DNA of 64,000 bases from Temnothorax longispinosus (Eukaryota; Arthropoda; Insecta; Hymenoptera; Formicidae): contig NC_092367.1 in NCBI RefSeq assembly GCF_030848805.1, positions 18,037,692-18,101,691 on the forward strand. Reading direction: 5' to 3'. Both the position numbers and the translations under genes were made by a program. A model generated the notes under the pieces. The model did no database searches. It had not been told where the DNA came from and worked only from the letters and a program-made list of their open reading frames with translations. Below, one piece after another: positions 12,456 to 25,166 of the stretch. Numbering within the stretch: the first letter of the stretch is position 1; each line of letters begins with the position of its first letter.

Positions 12456-12659
12456 ATTGTTTGAGACTTTGACATTTATTAGGCTACATTAGGTTACGCA
12501 TACAAAACTTAATTACATATTTTACTTAATTGTTTAATAATTTTTTATTAAACAACAAACGACGGCTAAAATCTTTTTAAAATTACTCGGAGTAGTGATC
12601 TTGATTATAAATATCAAGATTAATGTTATTTAGACTGACTTTATATATTGGAATATTTA

Positions 12660-13060
12660 CCATTGACATTTTGCATTTACGAGATGTGTCCCAAAAGTAA
12701 TGAGAATGAATTTATTATAGCCCATTATTACATATCCGAGCAACAATTACTTCGGATCTCCTTCAAAGTAGGCTCCTTGGGAACGCACAAACCGTTTCCA
12801 AAGTTCTACCATTCCTGGAAGCAGTGCTGGAAGTCCGCATGTCTGTGATAGTGTTCAGCGCGTGTGGCCTTTTGGATCTGGTCGAGAGTCCCGTGATGGC
12901 GGCCTTTTAACAGATTTTTCATTTTGGGAAAGGCAAAAGAATTACACGGAGCTCCAGGTACTGCTTTCAGGAATGGCAAAACCTTGGGAACGGCGTTCCC
13001 AACGTACACACCGTTTCCAAGAAGTCTACTTTGAAAGAGATACAGAACATATTTATCGGC
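12660..13060 (-). mobile_element. Degraded mariner-like transposase 3' end, partly duplicated
   Basis: The - strand reads as FPKMKNLLKGRHHGTLDQIQ, then ADFQHCFQEWWNFGNGLCVP, with frame breaks. This resembles the C-terminal end of mariner-family transposases (FPKLKxxLKGxxF ... FxxxFxxWxxRWxxCxxxxGxYFEGD). A word starting TGTCCCAAAAGTAATGAGAA at about 12687 resembles a mariner terminal repeat. The word around 12780 (GGGAACGCACAAACCGTTTC) recurs altered at about 12995-13020, suggesting internal rearrangement. Non-functional. Confidence 0.6.
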
Positions 13061-15127
13061 AATTTTATCACTGAATCATTGATTAGTTGGTTTCGAAATA
13101 TAATTTTCAAGTTGGAAACAGATAGAGAAGAGAAACAATATTCGTTCATTCGTATTTAAATTATTGAAACGCTTGTATACAAGCGTGTATCTAAAACTTT
13201 TGTATACTTTTTGCAAATTTACATGGTATATTATATATAGATATGTACATACATATATAACATGTATGTAACTTAAATTGTCAGACGTTATAAATGCATG
13301 GTAAAAATTGATGTAAATGAAAAAAAAGTGCAACCATTATATTTTTATATTATACATATCTATTCTATTATATTCTATGCAGTTACTTAAGAATATTAAC
13401 AATATTAACAGAAAATATACATGACAAAATATATAACGGAATTTTAATGATATAATTGTATAAAGATAGGCCAAAAAAAATACGCAATATCGATTTCTAT
13501 AATGCACTTTTTATGCTGAAAATTATCAGGTTTGCTATTACTTACACAAATAATTAAGTGTTTATATACATAATATTTTTATACAATACATATATAATAT
13601 CTTGCATCATTAATTATAAGTGATACCGTTTGTATTTGTCATATATAAGGATATTTTAATTTGTTATTTGATGTTTTGGAATCTATCTTATAAATATTTG
13701 TAAAATAATGAGCACCAAATTATTTCATCCGGATCGCCATTGGCACTTTGTTTTAAATATTTATCTACCCCTTTGTAAAAATTATGCAAGCAAAATATAC
13801 ACCTTATTTGTTACAACTTCCATTGCATAAGTATATTTAAATCTTTTAATAAAAAAAAAATAAACTGTTCTGCAGAGCTGCACGCGCGCGCTCAAAAGAT
13901 TCCAGAGTCTCTGATAATATTTCTTTCGTCGTCTGTTATTAATGATGTAAGTGTCAAGTAAAGAAAAAAATTTGAATCAAAATAAAATATTGCAGCAAAA
14001 ATACACTTCTCTTTAAAAAAAAAAGAATAAACTTATTTTTAGCTCCTATCCTTAATTTTACTTTTGCAATTTTATTCTTGCTATTGACATTAAAAAGATA
14101 TACATATTTCTCGACGAGATATTTTTTTTACAGAACTACATATATCTGCAAAACTGATACAGACACAACATTTATCTGTGACATTGATAGAATAATTTTT
14201 TATTGGAATAAAATACTTTGTACTGTGTATGTCGCAAAAATTCTTATATTCTAATAAAATCTTATTTTCTAGTTTATGTAAGAAAACTTTACCCTCTTTA
14301 TAAAATTTATTCTTTGTTATTTATAAATTTTATCTACAAATTTTCTGATCCGAACAGAAATATAACATATGAGACGATTTTAATATATTTTTTACATTGA
14401 AATAAAATATTTTTTATACAGGCTTCATTTATTTCAATATTATTCGATGAAGATTGATTCTAAATTTACATCATGCATGTAATTTCGCATGGAAAATCCA
14501 AAGAAAATTGAGTTTTATTGCAATTATAGCGCAATTATTAATTCTTACGTAAGTACTGTTGCAGTATAATCTCAAAATCTAAGTAAAATAAGACAAATTC
14601 GTCACATGTAAATTACATAATGCATAATGCATCATGCTCAAGGTTTTGATCTAATAATGTTGAGTTATTTTGACAATCTTATTATGAAAATTTATTTTTT
14701 AAAAATTAATAAAGAAAGCGAATACAATTGTTCCTTTTCTAAAAAGGAACATGTTTTATGTCAATTTTATTTTGTAATTGCATTTTTTGTAGCAATTCTA
14801 CGATACTTTTTTTTTAAAACATACTTTTAAATTCTATTATATAGATATAGATATAGATAGATATATAGACTTTTATTTATGGGAACATTTGTGAAAAGCA
14901 TGGTGTACGCTACATCAGTTGACACATTAGATGAATTGGTACGGAAAATTGCAAACTCTTGTCAACAAATACGAAATAAACCTGGTACTTACTACATACT
15001 GTTAAAATTTGGTACCACCTTTTTGAACATTTTGTATATTAAATAATTAATAATCAAATTTTAAAATAGAATACTATTTATAATTTTATATGTATTCTGT
15101 AATGTATGTGTGAATGTTAATACATGT

Positions 15128-15174
<47 letters not shown>

Positions 15175-15790
15175 CGTGTGTGTGTGTCTTTTAATTTAAA
15201 AAATTTTTTAAATTATAAAATATATAAAATTAAAACTATAGAATTCTATTCTGAATTCTAGCATAAATTATAAATTATTTTTAGTAATATTTATAAAATA
15301 TAACGCATTCACTGAAATTGATTTAATGCAATATTTATTTAACATATGTTTTAAAAATATATTTTTATTTAAATGTAATATTTATTCGCGTGCTATACAT
15401 GAGGTAAATTATTTTTTTTAGTGTAAATTTCTTTTATTTATTTTATAAAAAAGATATTTATTTTTTATACAATTTGCTTAATTCTTTAATTTTAATACGG
15501 ATATAGTTTAGATCACCATGGGATATTGTCAGACTTGAATAAATAATGACTATGGAACAAGAAATGATCAGTCGCTATAAAATTAGTGTTTTTGAACGAG
15601 AATATTTTTTTGCTTGCTATATACTGTTTTCCTCTATTTTGTCTTTGTCTTTATTGTAGTTTTATTCTCTGCCTTTCTATCAAATAATGCTTAATTCTCT
15701 TCTTGCGTTTTTTTCTAATAACACATTTTCCACGTAATTACGCAAAAAATGAAAAAGAAAAAACTGGAAATTGAAAGATAATAACAAGGT
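13061..15790. other. AT-rich intergenic before unit 5
   Basis: About 2.7 kb with no recognisable gene. Only short, AT-driven reading frames occur. Contains the TA/TG microsatellite at 15132-15188. Confidence 0.5.
15132..15188. repeat. Compound (TA)n(TG)n microsatellite
   Basis: A TA run passes directly into a TG run with one CG interruption. Confidence 0.92.
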
Positions 15791-15792
15791 GG

Positions 15793-15828
15793 TATATAAA
15801 AGCTTGATTTACTCGTGTAAATCAGTCT
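15793..15828 (+). promoter_or_regulatory. Core promoter of unit 5
   Basis: TATATAAAAGCTTGATTTAC, then TCAGTCTTG at about 15822. TATA to initiator spacing about 30 bp. Start codon about 95 bp downstream. Confidence 0.65.
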
Positions 15829-15916
15829 TGATTTATAGCTGTTCTGATTCACAGCGACTAGAAGTGTAAAGTTTGTCAATAATTTAAAAAGCTCCAGAAA
15901 AATTCCGTTTTGAAAA

Positions 15917-18061
15917 ATGGCTTGGAAAATGTTTGCTACAATTTTTACTTTTGCACTAGTACTGGCTTATGTTGCAGCAGAAATACGTAAGTTTAGTATT
16001 TGTTCAACTTCATTTTTATTGTAATGTGCTGTAAATGACTATAGTCATATTACAAAAAAGACTCGTTATACTTTGAAGTGCAAAATTTGGATTGAGATGA
16101 AAAGAATATCAATAAAATATTTCTTGGATTAGTTCCTTGATTTTGATGCGAACAAAAGACTTTATACAATCCCATAATTTAATAATTTTACTATTATGGA
16201 TATCTAAAGAAAATTAATATTAAATATAACATAATAGTGCGGTGGCAATGTAAACTGCATATCTGCAATGTCATATACGCATTGTTAAAATGCTTTAATA
16301 AAAATAATGTAAAAGTCACAAGTTTGAAGAAATATAGACAAAAAAAAACAGTTATAATCATAATCTTTGCGCTCTTAATTAAGATGATCTGTTAAGAACT
16401 TTTAGTACTATACATAAATGATATTTTATTCGTTAAAAATGAGTTCGATCTTGATCAATTTGTGACGCATTTAATCAGTTTTTTTTAGCATGAATAACTT
16501 CGTTATTATATATATTCTATTTTTTCTAGAATACATGGTTTTTTTTCTTTCTGCCCTTTTCATAAGTATAGAATCAGGTTTTAATCATATATTTTTTCTA
16601 AGTAACAGTAACGATTTACACATTAAGAGTTTTAAACTCATTTTAATTAATAATAATGACTGCTATAATGTAGTATCTACACATAAAAAAATAACCAGAA
16701 ATCAATTAAGCAATAAAAATTAATTCCAACTGAATTATAAAAATTAATACAGCGATTTATACACGTGCAAACATAATAATTATGGCCATAAATGTTGCAA
16801 ACGTAGTTACTATACTCACATTATTAATATTTAAATTTAATCGCTTATGTCCAGAACAATTATTGATTCTGATAACTTATAATATTTCTTCCACTTAAAA
16901 TAATTTATTTAATATTTTATGTAACAGCACAAATACAATTAGCGTAGTATACATTTAGTATGTATCAATAATAATAAAAATTGCATGTTATTTTAAAACA
17001 TTTTATTATTTAACATGAATTTTTTCAATTGTCAATTTTATCCAAAAATTACAAGTTAATAAAAATGTTTTGTCAAGAGACACGGCAGTGTCTCGCGCTA
17101 AGTACACGTGCATGCGCCCCGTGTATTTTTACACGAGCCAGAAAGGTGCGAGTATATTTGAGATTTTTGGATATAAATAACGGCTGAACCGGTCAAATTC
17201 TAAGTAGACTTAATGGATAGCTTAGGTTTGAATTATATAGTAAAAGTGTTTTTATTTTTTAACAGCCTCTTACATTCATGTATGCGGTCGCCAAAATCCG
17301 AATCTGGATCAATGTATTACGAACAGCATTAACGATATGAAGGATAATATTTGCAAAGGAATACCGGAATTACAGAGTCCACCAATTGAGCCTTTTTTTG
17401 TTGACAAAATAGCTATTTCCGACGTAGATAATGCCAAATTATACCTTAGAGACGCAACAATAACGGGACTTTGCGATTTCACTATAAATTCTCTCCACAT
17501 AGATCTTGATAAGCTCCATTTCGATATTGGTGTCATATTCAAAAAAGTTTTCTTGAACGGCACGTATGATTTTGATGTACATGTACTGGTGCCTTTTGTT
17601 CAGAAAGGACCCGTTTTTCTTACTACAGGTATGTATAATTTAAATATGATTAAAATAAAACAAAAATTTACTGAAATCTACTTTGATAAACTTTAAAGAT
17701 TTAAAACGCAATTTTCTTTTAGCGATGTTATCAGAACATGTTTTTTTTTGCAGAAAACTTGTTAGCAAGTGTTGGCGTAGATATGAAAATAGTAAACAAA
17801 AATAATAAGAGATATGTATATATGTCAAAACTGAACTTGATTCTCGACATTAAAACATTGAGCAGCAAGTTTGACATGAACGGAGAGGAGAAATCTCAAT
17901 TAAATGAAATTCTTAGTACTTTCCTAGGCAGCAATGAAGAAGAATTTATCAACAGAGTTAAACCAACACTGGGAAAAGAAATCTCTAAACAAGTACTTTC
18001 AATTGCGAATAACATAGTTAAGCATTTCACTTTCGACGAGCTCTTCCCTGAACGACCGTAA
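15917..18061 (+). CDS. JHBP/takeout-family secreted protein, array unit 5
   Basis: Exons 15917-15986, 17266-17628 and 17754-18061 join in phase 1/phase 1 to 246 residues. A second in-frame ATG at 15929 would give 242 and aligns with the start used by the sisters (MFATIFTFALVLAYVAAEI), so either start is possible. The mature start is PSYIHVCGRQNPNLDQC; DNICKGIPE and GLCDFT carry the array cysteines; NGTYDFDVHVLVPF has an N-glycosylation sequon. Exon 3 starts ENLLASVGVDMKIVNKNNKR and ends NNIVKHFTFDELFPERP, the C-terminal type shared by units 5-9. Predicted secreted small-ligand carrier. Intron 1 holds a repeat also found in unit 2. Confidence 0.88.
17065..17210. repeat. Dispersed repeat in intron 1 of unit 5 (shared with unit 2 intron 2)
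   Basis: Begins near CAAGAGACACGGCAGTGTCT and continues through a GC-richer core to ATAACGGCTGAACC. The matching block at 6757-6945 has the same order of words (GAGACGCGGCAGCGTCTCGC ... ATGGCTGAACC). It lies in a different intron of a different unit, so this is a mobile repeat rather than shared ancestry. Confidence 0.55.
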
Positions 18062-18990
18062 ATGTTAGAACTTTAAGATTTACTGTCACAAAGTCTCTCC
18101 GTAAATTCGCCATTCAATTTGTGGGGCTTATGGGGATAAGAATTTTGTGCAAAATGCATTTAATATGATACATAGTTACCAAATTATAAACTTAATAAAA
18201 GTGCGATACTGTATTTTATTAAATTATGTATCTATAATTTTATAACTATATACACATATATATATATACTTGTAACTAATGACATTTTATTTCTACTAAC
18301 TTTAATTTTTACTAACTTTATTATTGTATCCATGTAAAAAGCTTATGTGTTATAAGCCATAAGCCATTCTCATGTACCAAATAAATGCGTTGTTTTAATA
18401 CGCACAAAATTAAATATTGTATTTATTAAGATGTTTTTTTTATAGTATCCAAAAGTTGATAAAGTAAAATATGTGTCGTAACATATATGCGTCGTTTTAG
18501 TTTAAGAAAAGGGGAAAATCTTGAAGAGAAGAGGATTTTGCAAATTGAATATGTAACACAAATTATTTATAAATACTACATTTACAAATTTTTTAGCTTG
18601 TTATGTATGGGCACATAAAATTTACGATATATATACAATCCTCCTGCATATGTCACAATGCATTGCATTTTAATATTTATGCAAATGTCTCTTTTTTATT
18701 ACACCACTTACATCAGAAATATTATGCAATGTTTTCAAGATTTCAATTTAGTCGGACAATCTTCGTGAAAGGTCAAGGTTATCGAGTTATGTTTTAATAT
18801 CATAAGTGAAGAATTGAGCTATGCATGTGGTACACGTGCTCATACTCATAATTATATTATTTATTTATTTTAATTTTTATTGCAATTTTATTCTTTTTTT
18901 AAGTAATATATTGTTACAGTTTTTTTATATTATAAAAATTACGCAGATAAAAAATTCTTGATAAAAATTTTATCTCGCTTTAATATATAA
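18062..18990. other. AT-rich intergenic between units 5 and 6
   Basis: 3' UTR of unit 5 (AATAAA-type signal about 18192) and AT-rich spacer. No gene seen. Confidence 0.5.
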
Positions 18991-19046
18991 ATATATAAAA
19001 GCTTGATCTAGCGAAACCACTGCCAAGGGAACGGGCTTGGAAAAAT

Positions 19047-19085
<39 letters not shown>

Positions 19086-19280
19086 TGGCACTGTAAGGAG
19101 ACATGAGAGGTCTACCATAAGTGGGAGATGGTAACATCGCCGGTGAAATACCACTACTTTCATCGTTTCCTTACTTACTCGGTTAGGCGGAGCGCGTGCC
19201 CCGAGGGCTTCGTCCCCCGGCGGTCACGTTGTTCTAGAGCCAAGCGTGTCAGAGCGTGATCAATTCACGTGAGTCGGTCT
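18991..19280 (+). promoter_or_regulatory. Core promoter of unit 6, split by a 28S rRNA insertion
   Basis: ATATATAAAAGCTTGATC (18990-19008) is the usual left half of the array promoter. Its natural continuation, TGATCAATTCACGTGAGTCGGTCTT, resumes only at 19257. The TATA box and initiator are thus about 285 bp apart instead of about 30. The gene behind it still has intact exons, so it may use another TATA-like element or a new start. Confidence 0.65.
19006..19256 (+). rRNA. 28S rRNA gene fragment inserted in the unit 6 promoter
   Basis: The stretch ATCTAGCGAAACCAC, then AGCGGGGAAAGAAGACCCTG, TTGAGCTTGACTCTAGTCTG, ACTACTTTCATCGTTTCCTT and CTCGGTTAGGCGGAGCGCG is the highly conserved 3' part of eukaryotic large-subunit rRNA, in sense orientation. 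It is flanked by TGATC on the left (19004-19008) and TGATC on the right (19257-19261), which looks like a 5-bp target-site duplication. There is no poly(A) at its end. It is far too short to function as rRNA. Its 5' end lies in the region of 28S where R2/R1 retrotransposons insert (from memory). Confidence 0.9.
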
Positions 19281-19379
19281 TAAGACTGCGTTTGGAATAC
19301 AGCTGTTAAGATTATATACAACTGTTCTTTAAGTTACATTTTTAGAAAGTTTGTAAGAAAAAAATTTTCGGCTTGGAAA

Positions 19380-20821
19380 ATGTTTGCTATGATCTTTACT
19401 TTTACACTTGTAATTGCATATGCTGCAGCGGAAATACGTAAGTAAATAAAAGATAATACGTACTTGTTTCCATCATTATGTGATCACGATTCATTCCATA
19501 CTTACTGCTTGAATAGAAAAATTCTACTCGTAAAGCCATACTGTGATTGTTTTCTGTTTATATGAGTTTTAATAATACTTATGTTAGCTTCAGTTAACTC
19601 GAAAACTTTCAAAAATCTGCTACCATTGAATTTTTCGACAAATATATGTATTTTAAGCAAATTTATGTTACAAGTCTATTAAGACAAAAAGTTCACTTTA
19701 TACTATGTATGTTCTATATGCTAACATATGTATATTGTGTGATTTGTGTGTATAAAAGATAAAAATATTCAGCAAATTTTGATTATTTATTTGATTAAAA
19801 ATTATACATAATCTGCATTAATAAAATAACTTTTCTTATAAATATCAGAAATTATCTATAAAACAAATAGCGAGTGTAATGTTATATTCTAGTTGCAACA
19901 CAGAAAGTATATTATTGTTAAAATATAACTTTTTAACGTTGTTACATTTTTTTAAACTAATTCTACTGACAATTTTATTAAAAATATTTCATTATAAAAA
20001 ATGATTGAAAAACTTCTAATTTTTACAGCTTCCTACATTCACATATGCGGCCGCAGAGATCCGGAAATTGAACAATGCATCTTGAACAACATAAATAATT
20101 TGAAGATTAAAATATGCAAAGGAATACCGGAATTGGATATTCCATCAAATGACCCGTTTATTATTAAAAAATTAGTCCTTGCCGAAACGCCCGAGATCAA
20201 ATTATATATTATAAATGCGCAAATAAGAGGTTTCTGTGAGTTCAACATAACTCATTTTCGTGCAGATATTGATACTCTCCATTACGATGTTGAGCTTATA
20301 TTCGACCAGATCCGAGCAAAAACCACTTATGACTTCGATATACGTTTACTGGTACCTATTGTACATAAGGGACCCCTTTACATTACTACAGGTATGTAAA
20401 AAATAGTCGATTTTTTATTAAAATAAAGTAAACGTTTAAAAATTTATTTTAACACAAAAGATATATCTGATATAGTTTTATTTAAATTACCAAACTGTGT
20501 GTTCTTCTAGACAACATAGGAGCAAAAGTAAGCTTGGATTTCAAAATAGTTACCAGAAATGGCAAGAGATATACGTACTTGGCAAAGATGAAGTTAAACC
20601 TCGACATAAAAAAATACAACGCTGAGTACAACGTGGAAGGCGATCAATTTGGTCAATTGCAGAAAATTATTCATAACTTTATAGGTCAGAATCAAGAAGA
20701 GATTATAAAGAGTCTTAAACCGGCACTGGAAGAGCAAATCTCCAAACGAATTATTTCGATTGCTAATGGCGTAGTTAAACACTTCACTTATGAGGAGCTT
20801 TTCCCCGAACAAATCGCTTAG
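19380..20821 (+). CDS. JHBP/takeout-family secreted protein, array unit 6
   Basis: Exons 19380-19437, 20029-20391 and 20511-20821 join in phase 1/phase 1 to 243 residues. The signal peptide is MFAMIFTFTLVIAYAAAEI. The mature start is PSYIHICGRRDPEIEQC; IKICKGIPE and GFCEFN carry the array cysteines. The glycosylation site of units 5, 7 and 9 is missing (AKTTYDFDIRLLVPI). Exon 3 starts DNIGAKVSLDFKIVTRNGKR and ends GVVKHFTYEELFPEQIA. Predicted extracellular lipophile carrier. Its promoter is interrupted by rRNA-derived DNA. An ATG at 20001, inside intron 1, is in frame with exon 2 (MIEKLLIFTASYIH) and could serve a transcript starting inside the intron. Confidence 0.87.
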
Positions 20822-23800
20822 AATTTTAATGTGTCATCGGCTGCACTTCGATATTTACTGTCAGTAACTGTCAGAACTGTACTATGAAATCTATAGTATA
20901 TGTGACATAAAATATTATTGTTAAGGAATACATATTCAAGACGTTTTCTAGCGACACTTATGTGTCCCTTAGAGTACTACTTATCTTCCTACATACACGC
21001 AACACTTCTTCTACACGCACCCTTCCGGTTCCCGTTCGCTCTCCACTAACAGTCTTTGTTTTCTTGCTTATATTGTAAACCTTATTCATACAGTTATTGA
21101 AAGTATATATACGTGCATTGTGTCAGCAACATCTTCATGTCATTACACTAAAGTTATCCTCAACAATTATAGAAAAATATAGATTTTTAGTACTGACAGT
21201 GAATATCGGAATGCAGCCATTATAAGATTATTTTGTGCATTCTACAATTTATTTGTTTAAAGATTAATCGAAAAATAGATTTTTTTACAATGTTTTAAAA
21301 TCGACGATACAAACATAGCTCATAGATAAAAACAGATATCGTGTAATAATTGTCATTAATTGCTAACACCGATTTATACTAAATAATATTTGCTTGTATA
21401 GAACAATAGTTCGACAAAAAAAGAATACCTATTTGCTATCGTGTTACTTTGAACGTGACGTTTGAGAATATTGCTAAACTAAAAACTTTATTATTTATGT
21501 ATTGACGACGTAGTGAAAATTACAAATAAAGAACTGATATATTTCTTTTTATATTAAATTGACTAAGTTTTTATATTAAATAAATGATAAGGTATATAAA
21601 ATAAAATTAAAATAAAAAATATTGGATTGTTATATCTGTGATAACGTTAATAAAGAAGACTTATATAGATTTAATATGTGATATATGTATATCGATTATA
21701 AGTATTATCTTATTTATATTCCCAAATAGCAAAACGCTATCATATTTACAAAATATGTGCGTAAATTCGTGACGACTGTTTGCGCAAATAACATGTAAAA
21801 CTGCATCCGCAAATGCTCAGTAACAATATTGAACTTCTTTTAAACAACTGTTTATTCAATCTTCGTTACACTTTTGCAGCAACAGTTTACGCTCAGAGGC
21901 TCTATTCGTGTACAGTTTATATATTATTGATAGAAACAATTTACATATTGTTGGTGCAAACAGTTCGTTGCTGTTTTACTAATAATTAACGTCGCATGTT
22001 TGTTAAAAGATGCTAAAAGAATTATAAAAATTTAATGTTTAATTAAATTAAAATTAGAATATTTTAAAGTGATCGGATGTTTTTCTTTATTAAGGTGATG
22101 AAAAAATATAAACTAATTTTCTAATTTTTTTAATGTTATGAGATATCCATGGCAAAACATATATAAAAAAAAAATTTTTTTATTAGCTGTCAGCTCACTA
22201 ATTCATTAGGAAGAATGTAATGTGTAAATTATATTTGATTATTTATGATTTTTTAAATTGTCGAGTCTTTATTCACATTTCGTTGCAAGCATCCGCATTT
22301 AGTTCACTTAGCATTGGATGAAAACCCGATATAAAAGTACTATTATTAGACAATTTATGCAACTATTTTATGCCTCGTAGCAACGAATATTAAATAATGT
22401 TTCTTCGTAGACGCGATATTTGTTCAAGGCGATATTGACGTAAAATCAGTCGAGTATTAAGAGGAAAAATGAAAGATTCTGCACTACGTAATGGAATTTA
22501 ACTGGATGATTCTTTTACATGTTTTCTCGATGTCGATTTGCATAGAATTCTTAAAATTCACATGATCTGCATGATAAATTTATAATTTTGTCAAGCATTT
22601 ATTTAACAAAATTTTCGTAGTTTTTCCATTTCCACTATTTAATTTGTTCCTTTTTGACATAGGAACGATGTAAATTACGACAATCAACTGATATTAATAT
22701 AAATAATTACTATTATTATTTATTCCTTTACTATCAATCCCCATTTTTTAATCGTTTAATTGGAAAATTTAAAAAATTGATTAGATATCTTACATATATA
22801 AAATTATGTATATATTTATTTGAAGAATAAAATACATTATTTATTTAATTAAGGAACGTTGGATTAAAATTGATTTGTTATTATTACTTCTTTTTTTTAA
22901 CTTTTGCGTTCTAGAGAAACAAAGTTGCAACATATGAATATATGAATATGTTTTATTCGTTCCATATTCAGATGTAATAATAAGAAAAATCAACTTTAGT
23001 CATTTATAACGAAGAATATTCTTAATATCGTGAGTCTCTGTATTAAAATTTTCGCAATACAATTACTAAATTCGGTTTTTATGTTGTTAAGCATTTAAAT
23101 AGCGCGAATAGGGAATGGTTATTAGATTATTTAAAAATTGTGTATTATAACGTAATCATTTGTTTATAGTTCGTTATAGTTCGTACTCAGGCGAGACCTT
23201 GATATTGTACTTTATTTAATATATTCTAATTACATATAATTATTCTAAGAGTATTTAAAGGCAAAAGACACATTAAAGATGTATTAAAAGGATTTTTTAT
23301 TTATGAAAAGAAAATATACAAATAGAAACAATTAACACTTTAATAATATATAACAGTGTATGTACATATATATATAAGAATATAGAGCAAAAATCAGTTT
23401 TTTTATTTCCTTCTGCATGTGCAAATTTCCACATTTTCTATGCTAAGATAACAGGTTTATCATGATTCATTGCATAAATTGAGTATTTACATAACACAGA
23501 TATAGCTTTTTATCAAGGTATAAATAATTAGTGAAAAGTAAAAAAAATATGTAGGAAGTTAATTATTTCGTAGATTAGTAAACTTTGAATACAAGAGCGC
23601 GTCTGTGGTTGCGGTTAATATTAACCTCAAAGTAATGTTATACAATGTCACAAGTTCTGTGTTCATCATCTATATTTATTACATACGACACATTTGCCAA
23701 AATGTATATTCTTGAATTTTGAAACTCCTTTACAGATACTTGCAGAATTAATCATTTCGCTCCAAGCATTGATTTATCAATATATCACTGATATAGGGAT

Positions 23801-24445
23801 GATATAGAAATTTATATCAAACAATGATTTAAATGGTGTAAAGATTTATGTATATTATTATAAAATTTACGCAGAATCTCTTTGACGTAAATTTTATTCA
23901 AGGAAGACGAACACATTTACATATATCCCTGTATGGAAAATCTAGGAAAATTAAATTTTATTAATTATATTTATATTTATCTTTTTTTTTCCTTTTTCTT
24001 GTGTCTTTATCGTATGTAATTATGATCTATAAAGAACAAACAATTTTTTACAATAAAATTATATAGCACTTTGGATATTGATTATTTTTAAATGACAACG
24101 GAAGAAGTACGATATTGACCGTCATTATAACAATTAAAAAGATATTCTTTCTACGAAACTGCATGTTTGTAAAATTAGTTACAGGTAAATGTAACATTTA
24201 TTAGTGCTATATCCGCAAGTTTTTTTTTAAATAGGATATTTTTCCATGTGCTATAAGTGTTAAATATATTTTTATTTAAAACAAATTTTTTTTTGTTTTA
24301 TCAAAGAAGATGTCTATTACTATAGGTGCGTATTATATATACATATATATAGATATAATTAATATAATTATCTCCACGGTCTTAGAATGAATCATTATAA
24401 ATACTAAGAGAGAGGATAAATGCTGATTAAATCAATGCGAAACAG
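20822..24445. other. 3.6-kb AT-rich intergenic between units 6 and 7
   Basis: The largest gap in the intact array, with no coding exon recognised. A segment at about 20917-21160 (starting TGTTAAGGAATACATATTC, with a C/T-rich GC-normal core) stands out in composition and may be a solo LTR or other insertion, but no partner repeat or reverse transcriptase was seen. Confidence 0.45.
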
Positions 24446-24482
24446 GATACATATATGTATGACCGAACGTTTATATCAGTCT
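24446..24482 (+). promoter_or_regulatory. Degenerate core promoter of unit 7
   Basis: ATACATATATGTATG at about 24448 followed by TTTATATCAGTCTTGATACC, with TCAGT at 24476. The AGCTTGAT block between them is replaced by GACCGAACG. Start codon 80-105 bp downstream. Confidence 0.4.
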
Positions 24483-24561
24483 TGATACCTGTCGGTCAAC
24501 GTGTTAGGATCACGAGTGTTTTCTAAGTGTAATACTGTTCCATAGTATAATCTTAAAAAAT

Positions 24562-25134
24562 ATGCAAGAAATATTTCGAAAAATGTTTGCCGCAGCTTTT
24601 GCTCTTGTGCTTATAACAGTACATGTTGCAGCGGAAGTACGTAAGTAAATAAGAGATACATATACTTATTTTTATTGCAACACACAATTATAGCACACAA
24701 CTCTTTGCATTATACGTAAAAAGAATTATTACAGTATTTAAATTGCAAAACTCAGGTAACAAAAAAATATATTTCGCTAAAATATTATTTTCGAGTTTAG
24801 TTTTTTCGATGATCTTGTTTTACTTGATGTAAAACGAGATTTTTGAACAACTAATTTATTGTAATTTGTGAGTATTGCGATAATAATTATTATAACGTAT
24901 AACATTTTGGTTTCATTCTCGTTCGCCGCCTTCACTCTTAAAAGAAACTTTCCATTAATGTAAATTTCTTAAGATTTTAATGTTCTGCTTAACATTGCAA
25001 TTACAAATAAATTACTATTAACAATTGTGTTTAAAAAATTGCATATTTCTTTGAAGTATATATTTTATCAGTCCTTTTTTATTCTATTTTCATTACATTT
25101 ACAATTTTATAAAAAATTACAAATATAAACGAAG

Positions 25135-25166
<32 letters not shown>

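Noticed and set aside
17309..17563. Long - strand frames overlapping exon 2 of units (also 12131-12406, 20039-20248, 38376-38663, 25806-26057)
   Set aside because: They are antisense shadows of conserved exons; the + strand carries the family motifs and splice signals.
20917..21160. Solo LTR
   Set aside because: The composition is suggestive, but I found no second copy, primer-binding site or clear target duplication.
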